DNA from: Spongospora subterranea f. sp. subterranea
Lineage: Eukaryota > Endomyxa: Phytomyxea > Phytomyxea > Plasmodiophorida
Assembly: GCA_049724395.1 (NCBI GenBank)
Contig: JAUGWO010000015.1
Span: forward strand, 1 to 64,000
Direction: 5' to 3'
DNA length: 64,000 nt
The notes under the pieces were generated by a model. That model worked only from the letters and a program-made list of their open reading frames with translations, did not search any database and was not told where the DNA came from. The translations under genes and the position numbers were made by a program. Each line of letters opens with the position of its first letter. Positions within the stretch are counted from its first letter, which is position 1. Below, in pieces: positions 53,875 through 64,000 of the stretch.

Positions 53875-56800
53875 ATGATCTCATCCACCAAACCCGCCAA
53901 TGTGAAACTGAAGGGCGCGCAGAAATTCGTTCTAGATGCCTCCAATTTCGTTTCGCGCTGGACGATGCTATGGGTTCTGAAGCTGATCGTGAAGTCCTTG
54001 ATGACTTCGCCAGAATCTCTAGTGTTCAAGCTAAATTCTTATCAAACTGCAGCGATCAATTTTGATCAGCTGTTTGATGCTATGGAAAACGGATCGGTTA
54101 GCCTTCAAAAAGCGCTACTTCGTGCTTTTGGACTGCCGTATGCTGTCCTAGGTCAATGACAATCAATCATTTAACTGTCCGCGTTAATTTCGACAACAGG
54201 ATTTTGGAAACTTATTTGGGCCGGCTGTACATGGACAGCAGCGTTTTATCTGCTCAAAGCTATGATGGAAGGACCTTCCCATCTGTTGGCGTTCCTTTTA
54301 TTAGGCCTTGCCGCCTTTGCCGCTATTGCTATTCAGCGATTATACGCTGGCTCGTATACGGTCAGATGTCAAGTTCGTAACAGCTTAACTTCTGTTGTTT
54401 TCAAGAAATCGCTGGTCTTGGGATCATCGCATGTTCAAGTCGGATCTACATTGTTAACATGGTTTCTACCGATGTCGAAGCCATATCTGGTATATTACAG
54501 AATATCAGAATCTTACGGCAAAACACGTCAGTAATACGTTTTGTACAGATTGTGTGTCCCACTTCCATTTCTTATGGTCGGGATGTGTTGAAGTTGTCGC
54601 CGTTCTTGCATTGGCGTTTTTCCTTGCCGGATGGAATTCCGCCATGTCTGTTTTGGTGGTGGTGTTGACTGTTCCTTTACAGTTATATATCGGATATTTG
54701 ATCGTATGTCAACGTTTGCCATTGTTTGCGAATTCTAACAAATACTCGCCAGTCAAAAGCGTCGTCAACTTGGATCAAAAGTAGTGGAGATCGCCTTCAT
54801 TTGATGACCGAGATATTGACTGCTGTGAAACTAATCAAATTTTACACCTGGGAAAAGCACTTCATCGACAAACTGGGCGACGTTCGCCAAAAAGAGGCCG
54901 ATGCAGCAGCACGTCAGATATGGCTGCGCGCGATAAACTTTGGCCTGGTCATGGGGGCACCTGTCATTGCGACGCTTACCTGCTTGTTAACAATGCAGTT
55001 GGCCGGTGTTAGGTTGGATCCCGTTGTTGCCTTTACCCTGGTTTCGCTATTCAACACTCTACGATATCCGTTGTTTATGATGCCCATCGCTGTCAAGGTA
55101 CATTTCGATAACAGAACCCGGTTCTTTTGTAACGTTCTCATTACCTCAGTCTTTGGCCAGCTCCCAAAGCGCAATGAGATCGTTGAACAACTTCTTACGC
55201 CTGCCTGAGATTGAAGATCAACGGCAGTTTTTTGATGATGAGGCCAACTGCACCCTGAATATAAAAAATGCTGCACTCTCTTGGGGCAGCAATGACGCTG
55301 TTAATCTCAACAGTATCAATTTAACGCTTGAAAAAGGCCAGGTTTGGAAAACCGGTCATTTTTGCCACCGAGTACGCAGTGCCTGAAGTTGATGTGAGCA
55401 GGTCATGGCAATTGTCGGCGATGTTGGAACTGGGAAATCGAGTATACTTGCAGCCATATTGGGTCAAATGAACATAGTATCGGGCGAGATCGCATGTTCC
55501 AAGCGAATATCATACTGTCCTCAGGAAGCATGGCTTCTCAATCAAACAGTCCGCGACAACATCGTCTTTGGTTCGCATGCGTTTCCGAATCTCTTGTTCT
55601 ATGTTAATTCGCGTTATAGGTTCTGAATACGATGCAGTCCGGTACAAGAAAGTTACTGAAGTCTGCCAGCTTATCGCAGATTTCGCGAAGTTTTCGGGGG
55701 GTGATATGATGCAGATCGCGGTATGTTTTCGGGGTGCTCGGGGCTAATTGTTATCTGAATTTATATGGAACCAGGAACGCGGTGCAAATCTCAGTGGAGG
55801 TCAAAAGCAAAGGGTTTCATTAGCGCGAGCTGTGTATAATGAGAGTAACATGGTACAGTAGAATACGATGAACTATTCAGCAACTTCAAGTAAAGTCTCA
55901 TGATCAGGTCCTTCTTGATGACCCACTAAGCGCCCTTGATCAACACGTTGGTCGCAATGTATTCGAGCAATGCATCAAGGGATACATGTCGGATCGCGCT
56001 GTTGTCATCGTAACTCATCAGTTGCAATATCTTCCTTCATGCGATTATGTCGTCATTATGGGAGGTGATGGAATCAAAGAGGCGGGATCCTTCACTGCCT
56101 TAGCTCAAAAGACAGGTTTTTAGCAAATCGGGTTCTCGATTTTTTTGTAGGCTTTTAACGTATTTGATATAGGAGGCCACCTTCGATCGTTGATGACGTC
56201 GCACACGGATATCGATCTTGAGGGTTTGGAGAATGAAGGGGATCTTGAAGCTGACCACATAGAACTTCCACCTGGGGACGGCGATGATCGCACCATCCTT
56301 GCAGGCAATGGTGCACTGGAACGCGTCACCATTTCGTCAACGACTGAAATTGAGATGACTCCACAACCTTCGTTTCAACATGAATCTATGCTCGAAGAGA
56401 ATCAACGAACGTTGAAGGAGGTGTCATTATTAAATTCATCGCATACGGTAAGGGCGGCGCATTCCGGCTAGTGCAAAAGGTTTCCAGATAGCTTATCCAT
56501 TCCGCGACAGATTAACGCTGCAGTTTTGGCGAGGAAGGCGGAGCTCGACCACAGATCTCAATGTGCCCCGTATTATGCGCATACTCTAGGAAGCAATGCT
56601 TTCTCAAGGACACTACAAATCAACGAGATTGCCCATCTAACCCGTACGCCAAAGGTGTCTGCTAGCCAAGACAACGTCACTCCTGGAAGCAAACCCAGGA
56701 ACGCTTTTGCTGAGTATATTGGCCTAGGTAATCATGAAGCTTTTCAATAAAGTTACGTTTGTGGATTTGACTCGTGTAATTTAGGTGGTGCGACGTTATC

Positions 56801-59196
56801 TGCTTGGTCCATCATTATCCTTTTCTTCTTGGTCCACGGTGTTCGTATTGCAGGTGATATTTGGATCAAGGTCTGGCAAGGTGGCGCTGGCGAAGCCCTC
56901 AATCGGGCGTTCTCATTAGGGCGAAATTGGGACGCCGCTGGTCAGTTTTTCGGTTTGTAGCATCTTAGCATCGTGTTAAGCGCATCTACTGTCTGTCTAG
57001 TGTTTTGTTTCCTGGGATGTTTGTTCGTTATCGGTGTTCTCATGCGAGGGCATCTTCTCGCTAGGACTACGGAACGTCGAGCCAACCAACTGCACGATGA
57101 TATGGCGTCGGCCTTGTTCAAGGCTCCAATGGAGTTTTACGACAGGACCCCTTTAGGCACGATTCTACAAAATTCTTCCAAACATCAATCTGATGCTGAC
57201 GACCGTTTACCCGATGCCGCTTTGCAACTGGTTTGTTGCGGTTCATGGAGATGGAAACAAATTGTTGAAATGTGTTTTTTACAGTTGACGTATATGCCTT
57301 TAGCTGTTGGTGCATTTGCTATCATTATCTGGCAGTCTCCCAGTCCGATAATAGTGGCGCTTCTGCTTTTTTCTTCTGTTGGAGCCTGTATCCTTCTCAC
57401 AATGTTTCCGAGGTGGGCGGGTATTCTTGCATATAGCCAAGAACGCGACAGCGTTGCTAAACCGAAACTTTTTTCCCACATTGCTGCGAGCCTTGAAGGT
57501 ACACAACCGGTTCATTCAATGGCTTTGCACACGTTAACGGAATCGTAGGGTTATTCAGTATTCGGGCATTCACGGCTCAGGAAAGGTTCTTTGACGAGTT
57601 ACTTTCCCATTTAGATGAGGTTCACCCGAATCATTGTATTGATCGTCGAATGGCTCTGAACATTTGAATATCAGGTGACCATATGGCAGACCGTCCAACA
57701 GTCTATTAGGTTTTTCGTTGCTCTTTATATCGATGTCATATGTGGGTTTTGCGGTATACTGCTGCGCCGTCATGTTCGTTTTCTATCCCGCTGCATCCAA
57801 TGCGGCCATGATTGGGTTGGCGCTAAGTAGCGCTCTGCAACTGGTCGTGTTTGTTCAATGGACTCTGCGGATGGTCGAAGAGGTCAGATCTTATCGGTTT
57901 TGTTCAATCATCGACGCTCAAGAGACTTTCAGGCGAAACTCTCCGTTACTTCAGTAGCCTCGCTCCGTTCATTTGGAGATGGGTCAATTCCAGCTGAGGC
58001 TCAACCAGCAATGGACACCGAACAGCTTGACAGCGATTGGCCGCAATCAGGATTCGTAACATTCAAAGACGTTGTCCTACGATATACGAGATACGGAGTC
58101 GCCGTTCTCAAACAGGTTCGATATCATCACGATAGTATCTGTTTTAGACATGTATGTTGACATTCACAAAGGTGAACTTTGTTGTAAAGCCGCGTGAGAA
58201 AATAGGAATTGTTGGGCGAACTGGGTCTGGAAAATCGACGTTGTTGATCGCGCTGCTTCGCATTGTTGAACCGTGCGGCGGACGGATATTGATCGATGGT
58301 GTTGATGTTGCAAGGATTAGTTTGCGCGACCTTCGTAAGAGGATCGCCATCATTCCTCAGGTGATTGGTTTCGAGCTCGAGCTAGTGTCGTATCGAAATC
58401 TCACGTCATGTTCAGGAGCCGGTCGTGTTTGCCGGGACAATTCGCTCCAATCTGGATCCATATGGTGAATTCAGCGACGACGATATGTGGCATGCGCTAT
58501 CTGCTGTCGAGCTAACTGACCATATACGGTTGATGGGGTCATCCGAGTCAGGTGCTGGTCTTGATGCTGTTTGTGTCGAAAACGGTTCCAATTTCAGTCT
58601 TGGACAAAGGCAGCTCTTCTGCATCGCCCGAGCAATTTTGACCAAATCGAAGGTATTGTGACGTTGCGCTTATTTCGTTAGTAGATTCACAACCGACTAT
58701 CGTGATTTTAGGTCGTTGTTTTGGATGAGGCTACTGCCGCTATCGATGCCAGCACAGACGCCATCGTTCAGAAGGCGTTCGAGGAGAACTTCGCCGATTG
58801 TACAGTTTTGACAATTGCCCATCGATTGAACACGATTATCGGTAGGGGCATGGCAATTGCGCAAACTCAAGTTCCCTTTAGTCATGATCTATCACAGAAT
58901 CGGACAAAATTCTATTCATGGACCAAGGACGTGTCGCTGAGTTCGATCGACCAAGCACATTGCTGAATGACGAGAACAGCGCCTTCTACGGTCTCGTTGC
59001 ACAAACTGGGCCAGATTCGGCTAGGAAGCTGACCCAGATGGCGCAATCTAAATTTGCACGACAACAATCCGAGGTAGGGTCTTCCAGTCGCGTTCCAAGT
59101 TTTGGCTCATCGATACATTCTCAGGAATTATTCGACAATAACGACGATACAGCTTTTCTGGATGCGTTAGCGAGGCCTGTCGATCCTCATCTCTGA
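53875..59196 (+). CDS. ABCC (MRP-type) ABC exporter, full length, ~20 exons
   Basis: ATP-driven exporter of anionic or conjugated compounds. Start ATG 53875 ([14 protein letters not shown]); no TMD0. TMD1: [80 protein letters not shown]1: [12 protein letters not shown] (Walker A, ~55410), [36 protein letters not shown] (signature), [14 protein letters not shown]. An acidic linker (56160-56450), then TMD2 ([57 protein letters not shown]). NBD2: [77 protein letters not shown]. Stop at 59196. One apparent frame break at about 54448, and one or two unresolved joins at ~54530 and ~57660. Confidence 0.92.
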
Positions 59197-59556
59197 TAAA
59201 TTCGAGATCATAATCTCCATGTACTAAACCACGTTTTTTGATTAATCGTCTGTTGCCCTTTTTCGTAGTTTTGTGTGTTGTTTTCAAGTGCATCAGTGGG
59301 ACTGCTCTTCCTGGGCAATTTCCTGCTTTATCATTGCTCACATGTGGGTCGATTTTTGTCAATGTGAAGTTCCTCTGCCTTAATTGGGCGCTATATTCGA
59401 ATCTATTGTGCTCGCACGTCATTCGTCGGCGTCACTATCTGTAGAGACTCGGTCGCTTAGCGCTGGAATTCGTTGCAAAAGGCACTTTGAGTCCCCTTAC
59501 TTGACGAACAGATTAACCCGCAACGGATTTGCCTTTATTTTATTAACCTAATCGCG
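59197..59556. other. Intergenic between convergent genes
   Basis: 3' regions of the ABCC gene and the minus-strand membrane protein. No coding signal. Confidence 0.45.
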
Positions 59557-60645
59557 TTATCGATATGAAACCTTAGCCTTGATCGGATGATCGGATCTTG
59601 AACGAGTACTATCGCAATCAGTATGATGAGCGTAAAGGCGACGATCTGATTCGAGTTTAGCGCTGTTTGTGTTCATAATAAAAAATCAAGGACCAACCTG
59701 GAGTATAAACGATAAGGCGGCGGCCAAACGTCTCCGAAACAGGCGATAGGTTGGGCGGAAGCTTAAAACCATAACGAGGAGCGATAGGAGAACACCAATC
59801 GGGATCTGCTCATCGGCGCTTCCAATATATTTAACGAGTCGGGGAAGAACGAGGTCGATAATCTGCGAATCCATTGGAGTGAACGGGGTGGGGAAGTCAA
59901 GTTTAGAGCCTGGGGCGGCGGTTCCAGAAGAGATCCTTCTGGATCGTCGGTCCCAGCGTGTTGCACAGGCGGGGACTATATGGCCAAAACCGTGGTCTGG
60001 GCCATTCGGTACAACACTCCAATCTCGTTCGATCGACCCAACAGACCCACCTTCGTACGGTTCGTCGATATATATATCTCGTTCGCCACCGAATCTCTCG
60101 CCTCCGATTGGCGCCGAGACGCATTGTTTCACCGGTTCGTGATTTCCAAACAAATTGCTGAACGTATTCGCAAGCAATCAGGATGGGCTGTGGTTGTGGT
60201 TCAAAACAAATGTCTGGAATTGTTCCCAGAATATTTGACGTCAAAAACTACAAATTCTGTATATTCTCACACGAGAAAAACTGCACAATTTCTACGTGCC
60301 GAAAGTCGATTTGTCGAATAATCCGGCACCAAATCTCGGTGGCGGTTGTGCTTGTTTCCCTCCTTGGCCGGTGATCAGGTTCGAGAGTTTCGCGGCGGAT
60401 ACGCGATTGGGGAAGGTGAGCGGCGCCCTAAAGTAGTCGAGCTCGCTGCCGCCTGGTCCCTCAACGGTTGGGGCGCCCTCAAACTCGACATCGATCCCCG
60501 TCTGGAACGTGTTCCCAGCCAGGACTCCCACGCGTTGCCCGTACTCGCTGGCGCCGTTGAACCTGGCGTCGAACGGGCCAATATACCCGCTATCGCCCAT
60601 GGATACGATCAACGATATCACGATTGTGATGATAACAATCCTCAT
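59557..60645 (-). CDS. Orphan type I membrane protein
   Basis: Start ATG 60645 with signal peptide (MRIVIITIVISLIVSMG). Ectodomain blocks: YIGPFDARFNGASEYGQRV, NTFQTGIDVEFEGAPTV, YFRAPLTFPNRVSAAKLS; a 74-base intron; EFVVFDVKYSGNNSRHF; a 52-base intron; NLFGNHEPVKQCVSAPIGG, DIYIDEPYEGGSVGSIERD, WSVVPNGPDHGFGHIV. One TM helix near the end (IPIGVLLSLLVMVLSF) with a basic stop-transfer (RPTYRLFRRRL), then after a 35-base intron a short tail ending KAKVSYR. All joins keep phase. No family recognised. The opposite-strand ORF at 59980-60321 is rejected. Confidence 0.65.
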
Positions 60646-61329
60646 CGCTTTCCTCGAACTGTAAATAGTGTTCTGATTTGGGGCCGAACCCCGAACGAAA
60701 ACGCATGCCCGTTTCTGAGTGTAATCTGCCCAAAACGGCCGACCGTTCCCCCATCCCAAGACCATATGTTGTCTATTGATACTGCTACAGCATTATCGCC
60801 GACAGTATTCAATGCCAGTTGAGGGCGACCTGAACTTGGACAGGGTCCGCTGTGAAATTAGCTCCTTCGGGCATATGTTTAGCCTCGACTTGAAGAATAC
60901 AAAGATCTGAAATGCTTTTCTTTTCGAATCGCCAGAAATTGATAGAAGGTGGCAAAGTCCATTAATCCTTTAACCGACATCCACATACACATCGAACTGT
61001 TGCAGATATGAAGTCGATGGTGAAAATTTTCAATACCATGGACAACGGCGAACGAGTTGACGATTGATAAAAAGCTGACATAATGGGAGACGGTAAATCT
61101 GCCCCTAATGGAGTTTTATCATTGCTCCAGATGATCAGCGAATATAGATGCTGATCATGATGAAGGATCGACAAAACAACGCCTCATTCCCGTAATACGT
61201 GAAAATATGAACAAGGGCTAACGAGACGAGGAGAAATGGGGAAATCCATGAAAGCGATGGACCCCATATGTAAATTGGAAGGAGACGTGTGTTCCAGTCC
61301 CTGGAGCAACAGCTGATTGAACAAACGAT
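60646..61329. other. Intergenic between divergent genes
   Basis: About 680 bases; should contain promoters for the membrane protein (minus) and the GT77 gene (plus). No convincing open frame. Confidence 0.4.
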
Positions 61330-63071
61330 ATGAGCGTGTTTCTAACACCAGATAGGCAGATTCGCCAATCGATCACCCATCGCAGTCCATCACCACTGTG
61401 GGCAATCACACTCGTCGCGATCGCCATCGTCATGATGAACGACCTGCGACCCGTGTTGTGGTCGATAAGCCAGGTCGAGCCCCGTTGCGACAGGCCGGCT
61501 CGTTGCCCACCACATGGCGCTACACTACCCAGTTGCTGCTCCTCAAAGGAGGGACGCGGCACTGTGCCGGCCCCCTATCTGGGTGCCTGCCTTTTTCCCC
61601 ACCGATCTCAGGCCCCGACCGCATCCATTTGTTCAGGCCTATTTTCCAAATGGGAAACACAGGACATGGGCTGTTCATGGCCTATTCCAACGCCATCAGC
61701 CGTCGCTATAAGCTGATGAAAATCACGGGCGTCGTCGGTGTGGCGTCGATACTGTGTTTCGTCCTGCTTTTCCAGGTTCCTCGATCTCGTCCTGCACCGC
61801 TTCAGATTGATAACAATTGTTTGCTGTTGTAGAATTGGGGCCCAACACCGTCCGAGGAGGTTCTACCTATTGAAGACCTGAAGAGCGATCCTGACGCAGC
61901 GTCGGAGAATGTCAGATGGCCATCGCCTGCGATTTTATCAAACGTGGCCATCGCCAATCGCATCGTTGTGGCCGCCGTTAATTGCGGGTTGTTCTGATAT
62001 CGTCTCTGATCGAACGAGACCTGATCCGTCTCCCGAGCAGGTACCTTGATTTCGTGGAGAACTGGCTGGCGTCGCTGCAGCTATTGGGAATCACCAACTA
62101 CGTCCTGATCGCCCTGGACCAATACGCGTTAGGCAACGGGCGCTATATCGCCCATGATTGACTGAATTGTCTGAAAACTGGCTCTTGTAATAGTTACGAT
62201 GTCTTAGCCCAAGCGTATCCCGACAATACGGTCAAATACCCAATGATCCAAACGGAACCGGGCCAGTCGTCCATGGCCAATCCCGACCCCAACGCTCGCA
62301 ACTACGGCTCAGAGGAATTCGGGAACGTCGTCCGATCGCGCCCTCTATTGCTATTACCATTTCTTCAACAAGGTTGGTCAAACACATATCGTGCGAATAA
62401 CGACCGAACTCAATATACCTTTAGGATATACAATATTCTATTCCGATATCGACACAGTTTGGATGAAAAACCCATTTGACGAGATTCGTCAAGGCGAATT
62501 CGACGTTCAGGTAAATGTCTTTTCAGGTTAATCGCACACGAATTGCGATCAACGATGGGGATCGTTTTTCAGGGCGCGTCGGATTCTCATCCGGAATCGC
62601 CCGACGACGCCATCGGCGACGACAACATCTGCACCGGAATGCTCTACCTGGAGGGGACGTATCCGACGATCCGCCTGTTGGAAATGTGGCACCACATATT
62701 TGGTGGACAAACACGCCGACGTCAATCAGGCCAGCTTCAGCGAGGCGCTTCATCAGATCAACAGGGCGGCCAAAAACAATCACGATGTGAAGATCAGGTT
62801 CAGAATTTGGGATTCGCGATCACTTTCGACCACGTTTGATTGTTGCGTTTTCAGGTACAACATCGCTGAACGCGATGCGTTCCCTCCTGGCTATATGTAC
62901 TTCAAGAACGATGACCGATGGCGCAACAAGGATTCGTATGTGCCCAAAAGGGAGCCCGTTATGGTTCACGCCAACTGGGTCGTCGGCAAGAAAGCTAAGC
63001 GTCAAATGCTGAAGGACTTTGACCTTTGGCAACCGACAGGGAAGTTGCTGCCCTGCGTCTCTGACAAATAA
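61330..63071 (+). CDS. GT77-family glycosyltransferase (nucleotide-diphospho-sugar transferase)
   Basis: Type II Golgi-type enzyme. ATG 61330 (MSVFLTPDRQIRQS); hydrophobic helices WAITLVAIAIVMMN and ITGVVGVASILCFVLLFQ, one of which is the signal anchor. Catalytic part: CGYLDFVENWLASLQLLGI, TNYVLIALDQYAL, YTIFYSDIDTVWMKNPFDEI with the DxD motif, then DDNICTGMLYLEGTYPTIRL, VNQASFSEALHQINR, FPPGYMYFKNDDRW and VMVHANWVVGKKAKRQML. This order is typical of GT77 enzymes (RGXT/XGD relatives). Six or more introns of ~50-70 bases. Between EMWHHIF and VDKHADVNQASF (about 62692) the frame slips by one base. Stop at 63071. Confidence 0.85.
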
Positions 63072-63823
63072 ATACATCGTGCACTGGCCGTGATTATCTA
63101 TCATATATCTAGTATTGCTGATTTGAACCGATGGCCCTATGGTCGCCCTTGCAGATGATCATCATTCGCAACTGCAATGATCGTTTGAATAATCAGTTGA
63201 GTCCGTATAGACGGGAGAAAAAATCCGGTGTATTACAGTTTTGTTATTGTCCTTGACATTGCAACGGCATCACTCTCTCGTACATCCAATAATAGGGCGC
63301 TAATAATATATCATTATTGTACAGAACTATGTCCGTGGCGGACGCCGTAGTCAACCAATCATCTGCATGGTCGCCAGATGTTCGTGGGGCAATTGTGATT
63401 ATCCTTCAGCGATTACTCACCAAGGTCGCTCATCGTGATGGGAGGTTAGCGTTTTGGCCTCGTCGCCACGCGCCCCCAGGATGGTGTACCTGACTGAAAC
63501 AAACCTCGTCCCCAGAGGCTGCTCGCCCTGGGACACTGCCTTGATTCGTCGTCAGGTTTGATGTTCAAATAGATGGCTGGGTTTCCCTTTGCATCGTCCA
63601 TATCCAGGTATGGATTTCATTGGCCTTATGTATCGCATATGATTTAGTTTAAAGTTTGAGATCTAGCTTTAATTGCTAGATATCTGTGTTCGCTGATGCA
63701 GTATTCGACAGAATTTACTTTAACATTGATGATTGCTCAACTTCTGAATTGCTATATTGATACAGGTCTTCAATCTAAACGTGAAACGTCAGTCCTCTTG
63801 CATATTGTGGGTGATAAATAAAT
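63072..63823. other. Intergenic
   Basis: About 750 bases between convergent genes with no gene, domain or repeat that I can recognise. Confidence 0.45.
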
Positions 63824-64000
63824 CTATTGGTGTGATTCGATTAAAGGCAACAATTTTTGTTTGGCATGGAGTTCATGGACGTCATCAGAGCCGCCGACGC
63901 TTTCACCATAGATGAAGACATTCGGGACTGTTCTACGTCCAGTTATCCTCTGCAGTTCTCTTTGTACATTTGCCCCATCTTCAATTTTATCTAGCTCAAC
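63824..64000 (-). CDS. GLRX: Glutaredoxin, C-terminal part; 5' end outside window
   Basis: Thiol-disulfide oxidoreductase using glutathione. The visible minus frame begins VELDKIEDGANVQRELQRIT and continues GRRTVPNVFIYGESVGGSDD, HELHAKQKLLPLIESHQ, stop at 63824. TVPNVFI (cis-Pro region) and GGSDD (glutathione contact) are the hallmark C-terminal motifs. The active-site CPYC would be upstream, beyond base 64000, so mono- or dithiol type cannot be decided. Gene symbol is generic. Confidence 0.93.
   Translation of the reverse strand, partial: VELDKIEDGANVQRELQRITGRRTVPNVFIYGESVGGSDDVHELHAKQKLLPLIESHQ

Noticed and set aside
59980-60321. 113-codon plus-strand ORF
   Set aside because: Complement of exons of the type I membrane protein, where two introns join in phase and signal peptide and TM helix are present.
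1-64000. tRNA, rRNA or snRNA genes
   Set aside because: I looked for B-box-like gttcgaat(t/c)c strings and rRNA-like conserved blocks and found nothing that folds convincingly by eye; a covariance-model search would be decisive.

Overview
The window is nuclear DNA from a compact eukaryotic genome. Almost every gene I can trace is split by short GT-AG introns, mostly about 35-80 bases, and intergenic gaps are often under 400 bases. Best-conserved products are dipeptidyl peptidase III, SUMO, ribosomal protein S7 (uS7-like eS7), histone H2B, CRIPT, SNAPC3, a ZIP transporter, a full ABCC transporter, a GT77 glycosyltransferase and a glutaredoxin. Histone H2B is animal-like, and one gene resembles the p101/p84 regulatory subunits of class IB PI3-kinase, known mainly from animals. 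I therefore infer a holozoan (unicellular relative of animals, or a reduced animal); the species is not identifiable from this sequence alone. RNA genes, CRISPR arrays and bacterial signals were not seen.

Layout. 0-0.9 kb: DPP3 (3' end outside the window). 1.4-6.2 kb: transposon block, with a broken Copia gag-pol, next to a DDE transposon whose 679-codon transposase is intact and whose terminal inverted repeat has itself been hit by a small MITE. 6.3-14.1 kb: orphan genes, a TPR protein, SUMO and an unusual protein kinase. 14.2-20.5 kb: lineage-specific genes with no recognised family. 20.5-24.6 kb: rearranged repeats (inverted duplications, a mariner-type transposase with introns, a Copia fragment). 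24.8-33.1 kb: LRR membrane protein, RPS7, H2B, an orphan gene and the p101-like gene. 33.1-43.7 kb: orphan genes and a second repeat-rich zone with a 36-bp minisatellite, a palindrome, a ~0.3-kb-arm inverted repeat and a mariner relic. 43.7-48.6 kb: orphan genes including one with the PDCD4 glycine/lysine signature. 48.7-59.2 kb: dense housekeeping block (CRIPT, RING protein, SNAPC3, ZIP, ABCC). 59.5-64 kb: orphan membrane protein, GT77 enzyme, glutaredoxin (5' end outside).

The genes do not form one pathway. Neighbours are unrelated in function, as expected in eukaryotes; SNAPC3 (snRNA transcription) and CRIPT (linked to the minor spliceosome in other species) sit close together, which may be chance. 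Exon models were made by eye from conserved frames and GT/AG sites, so outer coordinates are firmer than internal junctions. Several conserved genes show apparent one-base frame breaks, some in short homopolymers; these could be assembly indels and should be kept in mind throughout.
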